Positions 17,092-25,790 of a DNA stretch of 36,010 nt are shown piece after piece (positions within the stretch are counted from its first letter, which is position 1; each line of letters starts with the position of its first letter). Position numbers and translations under genes: made by a program. Below the pieces are notes generated by a model, which was given only the letters and a program-made list of their open reading frames with translations, was not told the DNA's origin and did not search any database. Source of the DNA: Chromatiaceae bacterium (GTDB lineage Bacteria; Pseudomonadota; Gammaproteobacteria; Chromatiales; Chromatiaceae); the NCBI GenBank assembly GCA_007693535.1, contig REDK01000059.1, forward strand, positions 1 through 36,010. Reading direction: 5' to 3'.

Positions 17092-18136
17092 GGCGTCGAT
17101 GATCGCAGACCGGGCCGCTGCCCCACTGCGGGTCGGGGTCGTCGGGGTCGGCTACCTGGGCCGGTTCCACGCCTTGATCTATGCTCGCCTAGCCGGGGTC
17201 GAACTGGTCGGCGTGGCGGACGTCGATCCCGCCCGCGCCGCGGCAGTCGCTGCCGAGGCCGGCTGCGCCGGCTTCAGCGATCCCACGGCCCTGCTCGGGC
17301 GCGTCGATGCGGTCAGCGTGGTGGTGCCGACCAGTGCCCACTTGGAGGTCGCCCGGCCCTATCTCCTCCAAGGCGTGCACATGCTGCTCGAGAAGCCGGT
17401 GGCGGCCGACCTGCCGGCCGCCAATGAGATCCTGCGCCTGGCCGAGGCGAGCGGGGTGCTACTGCAGATCGGCCACCTGGAGCGCTTCAATGCCGGCGTG
17501 ATGGCGTTGGCCAACCGCATCGACCGTCCCCGCTATCTCGAGGCCCAGCGCCTGGGTGGCTTCGTCGAGCGCGCCACCGATGTGGACGTGGTCTCGGACC
17601 TGATGATCCACGACATCGACATCATCCTGGCCTTGGTGGACAGCGATCTCGCCGATGTGCGCGCGGTCGGCACGCCGGTGCTGACCCCCCACGTGGACAT
17701 CGCTAGCGCCCGCCTGGAGTTCGCCAATGGCGCCGTGGCCAATGTGGTGGCAAGCCGGGTCTCGGAGCGCAAGGTGCGCCATATCCGGGTGTTTCAGCCC
17801 CGCGGCTATCTGTCGCTGGACTTCATCGGTCAGACCCTGGACCTGGCCAGCCTGGACCCGGGGCCGGCGGCCGCCCTGGGCGCGCCGCAACCAACCCCTG
17901 CCGGCGGTCGCCCGCACATCCGCCGCGAGCGGATCGTGCTGGAGGCGGTCAAGCCGCTGGATCGGGAACTGGCCGCCTTCGTGGACTGTGTGCGTGGCGG
18001 CCAGCGGCCGCTGGTGGACGGGCGGGTCGGCCTCAAGGCGCTGGAGGTGGCCCTGATCGTCCGCGCGGCGATCCAGGCAGACAGTCCGGCCCGTGGTCCG
18101 GCTGGCGGCCCCTCACGACCGCTGGGGCAGCTGTAA
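17084..18136 (+). CDS. Gfo/Idh/MocA family NAD(P)-dependent oxidoreductase
   Basis: A 350-residue cytoplasmic sugar-type dehydrogenase. The Rossmann fold opens with LRVGVVGVGYLGRFHA (Gly21, Gly23, Gly26), the family's EKP motif is in MLLEKPVAAD (Lys104), and the catalytic-domain segment SDLMIHDIDI supplies Asp172 and His176. The C-terminus has KALEVALIVRAA, typical of the family. The substrate cannot be read from the sequence; relatives such as GnnA oxidise UDP-GlcNAc for lipid A, and others act on inositol or nucleotide sugars. It overlaps the preceding small membrane gene by 8 bases and is followed 164 bases later by pyruvate kinase on the same strand. Confidence 0.9.
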   Translation: MAEASMIADRAAAPLRVGVVGVGYLGRFHALIYARLAGVELVGVADVDPARAAAVAAEAGCAGFSDPTALLGRVDAVSVVVPTSAHLEVARPYLLQGVHMLLEKPVAADLPAANEILRLAEASGVLLQIGHLERFNAGVMALANRIDRPRYLEAQRLGGFVERATDVDVVSDLMIHDIDIILALVDSDLADVRAVGTPVLTPHVDIASARLEFANGAVANVVASRVSERKVRHIRVFQPRGYLSLDFIGQTLDLASLDPGPAAALGAPQPTPAGGRPHIRRERIVLEAVKPLDRELAAFVDCVRGGQRPLVDGRVGLKALEVALIVRAAIQADSPARGPAGGPSRPLGQL

Positions 18137-18300
18137 ACCCCTCCGCGTGCGCGGTGGCGCAACCGCGGCAGCGTGACGCATGCGCGGCGTGCCTCGCAAT
18201 CCCCACCGCTGCTGTCCCCTTCCCCGCGGGGGGATCGGGTACACTGCCGGGCGTTTGGTGGCCAGTGTTGCGGCCGCCACTGCAACCGGAGACCCGATCC

Positions 18301-19749
18301 ATGCAGTTGTGTCCGCATAAGACCAAGATCGTCGCGACCATCGGTCCGGCCTCGGACCAGCCGGAGGTGCTGCGGGCGATGATGGCGGCCGGGCTCGGCA
18401 TCGCCCGGCTCAATTTCTCGCACGGCAACCCGGACTATCACGCCGGCCTGATCGCCCGCATCCGTGCCGCCGCCGACTATACCGGCCGGCGCGTCGCGAT
18501 CATGGGCGACCTACCGGGGCCGAAGATGCGTATCGGCGACCTTGTCGAGGAGCCCATCGACCTGGTCCGCGATGCCCGCATCACCCTGACCACCGTGCCC
18601 TGTCTCGGCAACGCCGAGCGGGTGAGCGTCAGCTTTCCCGGGCTGCCGGCGGCGGTGCGCCCCGGCGATCGACTGTTCCTGAACGATGGCTTCATCCTGC
18701 TCAAGGTGCTGGAGGTCAGTGCCACCGAGGTCCTCTGCAGCGTTCGTGCCGGCGGCGAGCTGCGCTCGCGCAAGGGTCTGAACCTGCCTGGGATCGATCT
18801 CGGGATCAGCGCCTTCACCGAGGACGATCACCGCTGGCTGCGCTTCGCCGCGGAGCATCGTCTGGACGCCGTCAGTCAGTCCTTCGTTGCCAGCGGTGCC
18901 GATATCGAGGCGGTGCGCGCGGCTGCCACCGCCCTCGACTATGCCCCTTTCCTCATCGCCAAGATCGAGCGTGCCGCCGCGCTGGAGCATCTGGACGAGA
19001 TTCTGCAGGCCAGCGACGGCATCATGGTGGCCCGCGGCGACCTCGGGGTGGAGATCCCGATCGAGACCATCGCCGTCGCCCAGCGCCGGATCACCGAGCG
19101 CGCCCGCCGGCTGGGGCGGCCGGTGATCACCGCCACCCAGATGCTGGAATCCATGGTCAGCTTCCGCCGCCCCACCCGAGCCGAGGCCACCGACGTGGCC
19201 AATGCCATCCTCGGCGGCAGCGATGCAGTGATGCTGTCGGCGGAATCGGCCATGGGGCGCTTCCCGGTCGAGGCCGTCGCGATGCTCGCCGGCATCGCCG
19301 CCGCCATCGAGCCGGAGCAGGATAGCCGCGTGGTGGCCGAGGCGCTGGGCGCCTTTACCCGCTCCGGGCGGGTGCTGCCGGTGGACCTGATCGCCCGCAG
19401 CGTCTTTCACACCGTCGATCGCAGCCCTCCGCGGGCGGTGGTGGTTCCCACCCATAGCGGCAACACCGCGCGCAGCATCGCCCGCTTCCGGCTGCCCTGC
19501 TGGCTGGTCGCCTTCAGCCCGCGCCCCGAGGTCTGCCAGGCGCTGCAGTTCTCCTACGGGGTCTATCCCGTGGACGTGGCCGACGATCGGGCTGATTGGG
19601 GCGATTATGTGCGCGCCTGGCTGGCCGAACAGGACATCGACGAGGGCCTGGTGCTGCTGACCCAGGGGCCGTCGGCCGCGCACCCCTGCGGCAATCATCG
19701 CCTGGAGATCATCGAGCTGGACCCCACCGAGGATCGCGCCTGTGGCTGA
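18301..19749 (+). CDS. pyk: Pyruvate kinase
   Basis: Converts phosphoenolpyruvate and ADP to pyruvate and ATP, last step of glycolysis, cytoplasmic. The protein has 482 residues, normal length. Key elements: HKTKIVATIGPAS at the start, ARLNFSHG (Arg36, Asn38, Ser40), the catalytic lysine and metal ligand in AKIERAAAL (Lys221, Glu223), MVARGDLGVEIP (Asp247) and TQMLESMVSFRRPTRAEATD. The C-terminal regulatory domain shows VVVPTHSGNTARSIARFR. GGAGA about 10 bases upstream of the ATG supports this start; the frame is open further upstream but without family similarity. Its last 8 bases overlap the GTG start of the alpha/beta hydrolase gene, so the two are probably one transcript. Confidence 0.97.
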   Translation: MQLCPHKTKIVATIGPASDQPEVLRAMMAAGLGIARLNFSHGNPDYHAGLIARIRAAADYTGRRVAIMGDLPGPKMRIGDLVEEPIDLVRDARITLTTVPCLGNAERVSVSFPGLPAAVRPGDRLFLNDGFILLKVLEVSATEVLCSVRAGGELRSRKGLNLPGIDLGISAFTEDDHRWLRFAAEHRLDAVSQSFVASGADIEAVRAAATALDYAPFLIAKIERAAALEHLDEILQASDGIMVARGDLGVEIPIETIAVAQRRITERARRLGRPVITATQMLESMVSFRRPTRAEATDVANAILGGSDAVMLSAESAMGRFPVEAVAMLAGIAAAIEPEQDSRVVAEALGAFTRSGRVLPVDLIARSVFHTVDRSPPRAVVVPTHSGNTARSIARFRLPCWLVAFSPRPEVCQALQFSYGVYPVDVADDRADWGDYVRAWLAEQDIDEGLVLLTQGPSAAHPCGNHRLEIIELDPTEDRACG

Positions 19750-20710
19750 CGCGACCGATCTTCACGAGCGCGCTGCTGCCGCCGGCAGGGTTGCCGGCGG
19801 CAGCGACCAGACGGCCGATGATGGCGGCCTGAATCTGCTGGAACGGCCCGACGGGCGCCGGCTGGCCTATGCCGAGTTCGGCGCCGCTGACGGCTTCCCA
19901 GTGCTCTATTGCCATGGCTTTCCCAGTTCGCGCCGCGAGGCCCTGCTGCTGCATGCCAGTGCCGTCGCCAACAGCGCGCGGATCATTGCCGCCGATCGCC
20001 CCGGCTATGGCGACTCCGATGATGTTCCCGGGCGCGACCTGCTCGATTGGGCCGACGATCTGCTGGCGCTGGCGAATCACCTCGGGCTCGAGCGCTTCGC
20101 CCTGCTCGGCGTCTCCGGCGGCGGTCCCTATGCCGTCGCCGCCGCCTGGCGACTGCCGCGCCAGGCCCCCGGACGGCTGGTTGGAGCGGCCCTGATCTGC
20201 CCACTGGGGCCGATCTATCAGGCGCGGCTGCTCCATCAGATGAGCCCGGCGGTGCGCACCAGCCTGGGCGTTGCCCGTGCGACCCCCTGGCTGGTGGACC
20301 TGATCTACGGCGGCGTCACCGCGGCGGTCCTGGAGCGCTGCCCTGGCCTGGTCGAGGAGGTGCGCAGCATGGCCGCACCACCGGTGGATCGGGCAGTGCT
20401 GGCCAGCGGCGACACCGCCGCGATCCTCAACCAGACCGTCATCGACGCGATGCGCCAGGGCGCGGTCGGCCCGCGCCGAGACCTGCTCATCTACACCCAG
20501 GATTGGTGCCTGCCCTTCGCCGAGATCAGCCAGCCGTTGCAGATCTGGCACGGTGATCAGGACGGCACCGTCCCGATCGAGCATGCCCGCTGGTATGCCG
20601 ATCATCTGCCCGCCGCTCGCCTGACCGAACTGCCCGGCGAGGGCCATTATTCGGTCCCGCTGTGCCACACCGACCGCATCCTCGCCGCCCTGCTGGCGGA
20701 CTGCCGCTGA
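19742..20710 (+). CDS. Alpha/beta hydrolase
   Basis: A 322-residue hydrolase of the alpha/beta fold starting from a GTG that overlaps the end of pyk by 8 bases. The catalytic triad is visible: Ser125 in the nucleophile elbow GVSGGGP, Asp274 in WHGDQDGTVP and His302 in GEGHYS. The oxyanion-hole strand reads VLYCHGFPSSRREA, and AADRPGYGDSD is the usual following loop. No signal peptide is seen, so it is expected in the cytoplasm. The substrate is unknown; the first 30 residues (Ala/Asp/Gly-rich) are poorly conserved in such proteins. The coupling to pyk is probably chance operon structure. Confidence 0.9.
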   Translation: MADATDLHERAAAAGRVAGGSDQTADDGGLNLLERPDGRRLAYAEFGAADGFPVLYCHGFPSSRREALLLHASAVANSARIIAADRPGYGDSDDVPGRDLLDWADDLLALANHLGLERFALLGVSGGGPYAVAAAWRLPRQAPGRLVGAALICPLGPIYQARLLHQMSPAVRTSLGVARATPWLVDLIYGGVTAAVLERCPGLVEEVRSMAAPPVDRAVLASGDTAAILNQTVIDAMRQGAVGPRRDLLIYTQDWCLPFAEISQPLQIWHGDQDGTVPIEHARWYADHLPAARLTELPGEGHYSVPLCHTDRILAALLADCR

Positions 20711-20750
20711 GCCATCCTCCAGGCCATCAGGCGGGTCCCCTTCGCTTCGG

Positions 20751-21287
20751 ATGCTGACTTGGCTCACCGCACGCCTACCCTGGCCCGCCCGGCGCCTGGG
20801 CGCGGGGCGCCCGCTGGTCGGGCGGGTCGAGGCGATCTTTATCGCTGACGCGGCCGGGACGCCGATGCGGGCGTCCGCACAGGTGCTTGCGATCGTTGAT
20901 CGCGGGCTGGCGGATGACCGCTATGCTGTGGGGCGCGGCTACTGGCGGCTGACCGATGGCTGCCAGGTCACCCTCGTCCTGGCCGAGGCCTTGGCGCGCG
21001 CCGAACGCCGCCATGGCCTGGCGCTCGGCGCCGGGCAGCATCGGCGCAATCTGGTGGTCAGCGGGCTGATGGGCGTCGAGCTGCGCGAGTGCTGCTTGCA
21101 GATCGGCATGGCGCGCCTGCACTGGCAGCGTCCGCGCCCGCCCTGCGGATACCTGGATCGCGTGGCCGGGCGTGGCCTGGCCAAGGCCCTTGGTCGCCAC
21201 GGTGGGCATTGCCTGCGGGTGCACACCGGCGGCCTGATCCAGGTCGGCGATCCGGTCCGGGTGCTGTCAGGCCGCAACGCGGCCTGA
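20751..21287 (+). CDS. MOSC domain protein
   Basis: A 178-residue protein with a single MOSC domain (molybdenum cofactor sulfurase C-terminal fold), a family that handles sulfur or molybdenum-bound substrates. Visible features: GRVEAIFIADAAG at the start, the segment DRGLADDRYAVGRGYW, QVTLVLAEAL, RRNLVVSG, and the conserved cysteine in RPPCGYLDR (Cys132), then GGLIQVGDPVRVL near the end. No beta-barrel or iron-sulfur domain is attached, so the partner enzyme is unknown. The stop codon is inside a strong hairpin (21267-21287). Confidence 0.85.
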   Translation: MLTWLTARLPWPARRLGAGRPLVGRVEAIFIADAAGTPMRASAQVLAIVDRGLADDRYAVGRGYWRLTDGCQVTLVLAEALARAERRHGLALGAGQHRRNLVVSGLMGVELRECCLQIGMARLHWQRPRPPCGYLDRVAGRGLAKALGRHGGHCLRVHTGGLIQVGDPVRVLSGRNAA

Positions 21288-21290
21288 CGG
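21264..21290. terminator. Strong hairpin between convergent MOSC and ppk genes
   Basis: TCAGGCCGC at 21267-21275 pairs perfectly with GCGGCCTGA at 21279-21287 around an AAC loop; the pairing can be extended by about three bases on each side. The MOSC stop codon is the last triplet of the right arm. There is no T-run on either side, so it may act as a bidirectional but weak or Rho-assisted terminator for the convergent genes. Confidence 0.5.
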
Positions 21291-21321
21291 TGTGATTGTC
21301 GGTGTGATTGCCGGTCCCGAT

Positions 21322-23625
21322 TCAGCCGCGGCTGGCGAGCCGATGCTCGAAATGGCTCAGCAGCCGTGAACGCAGGGTCTTCTCCTTGTGTTTAGCGGCC
21401 GCGGCCAGGCGCTTGTCGGCGACCCCGATCAGGGTCTCTTGGGCGCCCTTGGCCTTGTCGTCGTCGGGTTGGAGTTGATGGTAGGTGCCGTCGGGCAGCA
21501 TATCCCAGGCCGAGCGGCGGTCGGCGAATTGCACGTCGAGGACCAGCCGCAGTTCCTGGCGCAGTTCCGGATGCTCCACCGGGGCATGCACCTCCACCCG
21601 GCTTTCCAGGTTGCGCCGCATCAGGTCGGCCGACCCGATGTAGTACTCCTCGTCGCCGCCATTGCGGAAATAGAGGATGCGGGCGTGTTCGAGAAACCGT
21701 CCGACGATGCTCACCACCCGCACGTCCTCCGTGAGGCCGGGCAGTCCGGGCCGCAGTCGGCAAGTGTCGCGCACGATGAGATCGATGCGCACCCCGGCGC
21801 GGGCCGCCCGGTAGAGCGCACGCACGATGTCGGGGTCCTCCAGGGCATTCATCTTCATCTGGATCAGTCCGCCGCCGCCATCGCGCTCGTGGCAATCGAC
21901 CTCGCGCTGGATCTTGTCGAGAATGCCACGCTTGAGGGTATAGGGGGCGGCCAGGATCTTGCGATAGCTGGGTGGTGGCGAATAGCCAGTGAGGTAATTG
22001 AACAGCTCGGTGAGATCCTGGCCGATCGCCTCGTCGCAGCCGAGCATACCGAGATCGGTATAGAGCTTCGCGGTGCCGCCGTGATAATTGCCGGTCCCGA
22101 TGTGATAATAGCGGCGCAGTTGCGAATAGTCGCGGCGTACTACGAAAATCAGCTTGCTGTGGGTCTTGAGCCCGAGTACGCCATAGGTGACATGGATGCC
22201 CTCGGCCTCCAGTCGCCGCGCCCAGCCGATATTGGCGGCCTCGTCGAAGCGGGCCTTCAGTTCTACCAGCACCGCGACCTGTTTGCCGTTCTGTGCGGCC
22301 TTGATCAGGGCATCCAGGATGGCCCCGCCGGAGGTCCGGTACAAGGTCATCTTGATCGCCAGCACCTTGGGGTCTTTGGCGGCAGTGGCAAGGAAGCGTT
22401 CCACCGTGGTGGAGAAGGACTCATAGGGATGCTGCAACAGCAGCGGGCCGTTCTCGCGAATGATGTGGAAGATGTTGCGCCGGTCGTTGCCTAGCAGCGG
22501 ATGGTCGCCGGGGCGATGGGGCGGATCATGCAGCTCCGGCAGTTCCAGACCGGCCAGTTCGAACAGGTCGCGGCGGGCCATCATGCCGGCCACCTCGTAG
22601 ACGTCCTCGGTCTCGCTGAGTCCAAGTTCGGCCGCGAGCATGCCGCGGTGGACCGGTTCCATACCCGCCTGTACCTCCAGCCGGACGATGGGGGCAAAAT
22701 GGCGCTCGCGCAGTTCCGTCTCGATCATCTCCAGCAGATCGTTAGCGGCCTCCTGGTCAGGTTCGACGATGGCATTGCGGGTAACCCGGAACAGGCTGCA
22801 GGAGCGCAGCTCCATCCCCGGGAACAGCATGTCCAGGTTGTTCAGGATCAGGTCGTCGAGGGTGACGAAGGTGTGTTCGTTGCCGACCTGAATCAGCCGC
22901 CGCGAGACCTCCTTGCCCACCGGCACCTTGACCCTGGCCATATAGCTCTCGCTGCTGCCAGGGTAGCGTAGCGTGACTAGCAGGTTTAGGGCCAGGTTGG
23001 AGATAAACGGGAAGGGATGCGCCGGGTCCATGGCCAGCGGGGTGAGCATCGGGAAGATATTGGTGCGGAAATGCTCGCGCATCGCCGCACGCTCTGTCTC
23101 CGGCAGTTCCTGCAGGCGGACCAGCCGAATGCCACGTGCCTGCAATTCGTTCATCAGTTGCCCGTAAATGCGCTCCTGATCTGCCTCCATTGCGGCGATG
23201 ATCCGGCACGCCTCCTCGAGCTGCTGCCCGGGGGTGCGGCCGTCGACGGTCTGGGTATGCACCCCGGCGGCAATCTGCTGCTTGAGTCCACCGATGCGCT
23301 TCATGAAGAACTCGTCCAGGTTGCTGCTGACGATGGCGAGGAACTTGACCCGTTCCAGCAGCGGGGTGCGCGGATCATCGGCCTCATGCAGGACGCGCTG
23401 ATTGAACGCGAGCCAGGTCAGCTCGCGATTGAGATAAAGGCTGGCATCATTGAGATCGAGCGCCGTCGGATCGGCCGGGAACGGACTGGCGACGCCGACG
23501 CGAACCGGTTCTTTCGGTCCGCTGGCGCTGCTGGCCGCAGCGCTGTCCGCGGTCGTTACAGTCGGGGACCGGCGGTGCCCGTCGTCCGCATCGGCGACGA
23601 GCGCATACAGGCTGGCGTTGCTCAT
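21322..23625 (-). CDS. ppk1: Polyphosphate kinase 1
   Basis: Makes polyphosphate from ATP reversibly; peripheral inner-membrane enzyme. The protein has 767 residues, slightly longer than the usual 690-720 because of about 50 extra Ser/Ala-rich residues before the conserved start LNDASLYLNRELTWLAFNQR. The autophosphorylated histidine is His489 in GLKTHSKLIF, and the second conserved one is His647 in RFLEHARIL. Other motifs are SSNLDEFFMKR and YHIGTGNYH. GGAGGAAGGAG just before the ATG is an excellent ribosome-binding site and decides the start. It converges with the MOSC gene. The neighbourhood holds no exopolyphosphatase or PhoB gene. Confidence 0.97.
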   Translation of the reverse strand: MSNASLYALVADADDGHRRSPTVTTADSAAASSASGPKEPVRVGVASPFPADPTALDLNDASLYLNRELTWLAFNQRVLHEADDPRTPLLERVKFLAIVSSNLDEFFMKRIGGLKQQIAAGVHTQTVDGRTPGQQLEEACRIIAAMEADQERIYGQLMNELQARGIRLVRLQELPETERAAMREHFRTNIFPMLTPLAMDPAHPFPFISNLALNLLVTLRYPGSSESYMARVKVPVGKEVSRRLIQVGNEHTFVTLDDLILNNLDMLFPGMELRSCSLFRVTRNAIVEPDQEAANDLLEMIETELRERHFAPIVRLEVQAGMEPVHRGMLAAELGLSETEDVYEVAGMMARRDLFELAGLELPELHDPPHRPGDHPLLGNDRRNIFHIIRENGPLLLQHPYESFSTTVERFLATAAKDPKVLAIKMTLYRTSGGAILDALIKAAQNGKQVAVLVELKARFDEAANIGWARRLEAEGIHVTYGVLGLKTHSKLIFVVRRDYSQLRRYYHIGTGNYHGGTAKLYTDLGMLGCDEAIGQDLTELFNYLTGYSPPPSYRKILAAPYTLKRGILDKIQREVDCHERDGGGGLIQMKMNALEDPDIVRALYRAARAGVRIDLIVRDTCRLRPGLPGLTEDVRVVSIVGRFLEHARILYFRNGGDEEYYIGSADLMRRNLESRVEVHAPVEHPELRQELRLVLDVQFADRRSAWDMLPDGTYHQLQPDDDKAKGAQETLIGVADKRLAAAAKHKEKTLRSRLLSHFEHRLASRG

Positions 23626-24413
23626 GCTCCTTCCTCCGGTGGCTTATGTGTATTGTGGTGGTGCGGGGCACTTATCCTAGCAACGCGGCCGGGTGGGCGT
23701 GTTGCCGATTGTTGCCAAGTGATGAGCTAGCGCGGCCGGCGCGGTGCGCAAGGGCCGTGCCGGCACCGCGTCAGACCGGTACCGGGACTCTCCTGGGGTT
23801 GCAATGGGACTCCGCCAGGACGGAGCAGCACGGCAGCCGATGACCACGGCAAACGCTGGATGCCTCAGTACGTCTGCCGATGGTCGTGCCAGGCGGCCGA
23901 TGGCCGGCGCCGAAGCCGATCGTGCCCGGCGGGTTTGCGCCCCGCCGCAGTTGCCGGCAGCGGACACTGGGCGGTGATGACGATCATTGTTTACCAGTGT
24001 CCGAACCCAAACTGTGACCGGCGGCAAGCGAACGGTCTAACGCTGGAGGGTTCCTCGCGGACGGCGCTGCGCGTCTAGTCGCCGCGCGCCTGTTGCACCC
24101 TGAATGCATCCTGATCGCACCAAGCCAACCCGAGTTGGTCATAAGGCAATGGGCGCGTCGTTCTGATCATCGCCCGGCCACTGCCCGGTCAGAGTCATCG
24201 TGGATCGGATCGCTTTGCCGATCCCTCGTGAGCACCCGGTCCGCTGCCAGGTTCACTCTCGCGCTGACGCCGGCGGCGCAGAGCCGGCACGACCCAGTCG
24301 GGCACTCGCCGGCCGCGGGCCAGTATCCTAATCTGCAGCAGGTCAGCGTCCGGACGGCAGCCGGCGCCCGATCCTCGATTCTGCCTCCCTGCCGTCACCA
24401 AGGGATCATCCGC
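23626..24413. other. Long divergent intergenic region between ppk1 and the RND adaptor gene
   Basis: No gene could be supported over 788 bases. Small inverted repeats are seen at 24125-24138 (CCAAC/GTTGG) and 24202-24224 (GGATCGG/CCGATCC). A TATCCT hexamer at 24324-24329 could be a -10 box for the adaptor gene. A very short frame near 23977 encodes CPNPNC but gives no other support for a protein. Confidence 0.5.
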
Positions 24414-25790
24414 GTGCGACGTCTCGTCAGTCTGCTCTTGCCCATCCTTATCCTCGCCGCCGGTATCGGTATCTTTCAACTCTTGCGGGCCACGCGACCG
24501 GTCCAGGAGCCGCCGCAGGTTCAGGAGCGGGTCTGGCGGGTCGAGGCGCAGACTGCCCGCCTGGACCACCTGGCACCTGAACTCGAACTCTACGGGCGCG
24601 TCGAGACCCCAGCGCTGCTGCGGGCGACGGCGGCAGCGGCGGCCTGGGTCGCCGAGGTGCGGGTGCGCGACGGCGATCGGGTGCGCCAGGGCGACGTGCT
24701 GCTGAGCCTAGATGAGCGCGACTTCCTGCACCGCATTGCCCAGGCCGAGGCCGAGGTCGCCGATTTGCGCTCCCAGCTCGCAAGCGAGCGCAACCGCGTC
24801 GAGACCGACCGCTTGGCCTTGGTGCAGGAGCAGCGCCTGCTGGAGATCGCCGAGGCCGCGGTTGCCCGTCAGGAACGGCTCAAGACCCAGCGCGTGGGTG
24901 CCGAGCAGACCCTGGACGAGGCCGACCAGGCACGCACCCAGCGGGCCTTGGCGGTCAGCAACCGTGAGATGAGCATCGCCGATCATCCGGCCCGGCTGGC
25001 GGCCCTGCAGGCGCGCCTGGAGCGTGCCGATGCGCGGTTAGACGAGCTGCGCCTGGAGTTCGAGCGGGCCACGATTCGGGCACCCCACGATGGCATTATC
25101 ACCGGGGTGGAGGTCACGACGGGGGATCAGGTCGCTCGCGGCGCGGTGCTTGTGCGCCTCTATGCCGTGGACAGCCTGGAGGTGCGCGCGCGCATCCCAG
25201 CGCCTTTCCAGGACGAACTGCTGGCCGCCCTAGCCCGCGGCGAGGCGCTGCTCGCCACGGCCCAGATCGGTGGCGAGACGGTCGCGTTGGAACTCGACCG
25301 CCTGGCCGGCGCGGCCGACCCCAGCGGCGTGGATGGGCTGTTCCAGGTCCACGGCGATCCGGCCCGGCTGCGCCTGGGGCAGATGCTTACCCTGCGCCTG
25401 CAACGCCCACCGCGCGAGGCGGTCCTAGCGGTGCCCTTCAGCGCCGTCTACGGCAGTAATCGGATCTATTTGATCGAAGACGGGCGGCTGCGCGGCATCG
25501 ACGTGGAAGGGCTGGGCGGACGCATCGGCGCCAATGGAGAGGAGCGCCTGCTGGTGCAATCGCCGGCCCTGACCGATGGCGCCCGCATCGCGATTACCCA
25601 CATGCCCAATGCGATGGACGGGCTGCCGGTGGAAGTGGTCGGCAGCCCCGCGACTGCCGACCACACGGCCGATGCGGACCTCGCCCACACTGCTGCCAGC
25701 GGCCCGGACGTGGACCAGGCCGACCAGCAGGCGGATGCCCCGCCGCCATCCGTCCCTACCGCGGCACGCGCCGCCGAGGCCGCCCGATGA
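24414..25790 (+). CDS. RND efflux periplasmic adaptor (membrane fusion protein)
   Basis: A 458-residue adaptor that bridges the RND permease and an outer-membrane channel. It starts at GTG with AAGGGA upstream, has a short basic head and one membrane anchor (LVSLLLPILILAAGIGIFQLL), the lipoyl-like half motif AAWVAEVRVRDGDRVRQGD, a coiled-coil hairpin over about residues 105-205 (many Glu, Gln, Arg, Leu heptads), the second lipoyl half APHDGIITGVEVTTGDQVARG, and a beta-barrel region. The C-terminal 45 residues are Asp/Ala/Pro-rich and probably disordered. The last four bases overlap the permease start (ATGA). The frame is open upstream to 24093, but that part looks non-coding. Confidence 0.92.
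   Translation: MRRLVSLLLPILILAAGIGIFQLLRATRPVQEPPQVQERVWRVEAQTARLDHLAPELELYGRVETPALLRATAAAAAWVAEVRVRDGDRVRQGDVLLSLDERDFLHRIAQAEAEVADLRSQLASERNRVETDRLALVQEQRLLEIAEAAVARQERLKTQRVGAEQTLDEADQARTQRALAVSNREMSIADHPARLAALQARLERADARLDELRLEFERATIRAPHDGIITGVEVTTGDQVARGAVLVRLYAVDSLEVRARIPAPFQDELLAALARGEALLATAQIGGETVALELDRLAGAADPSGVDGLFQVHGDPARLRLGQMLTLRLQRPPREAVLAVPFSAVYGSNRIYLIEDGRLRGIDVEGLGGRIGANGEERLLVQSPALTDGARIAITHMPNAMDGLPVEVVGSPATADHTADADLAHTAASGPDVDQADQQADAPPPSVPTAARAAEAAR

Noticed and set aside
23977-24078. Short frame with CPNPNC near 23977 as a zinc-ribbon micro-protein
   Set aside because: Only one cysteine pair, no ribosome-binding site and no neighbour support; likely chance.
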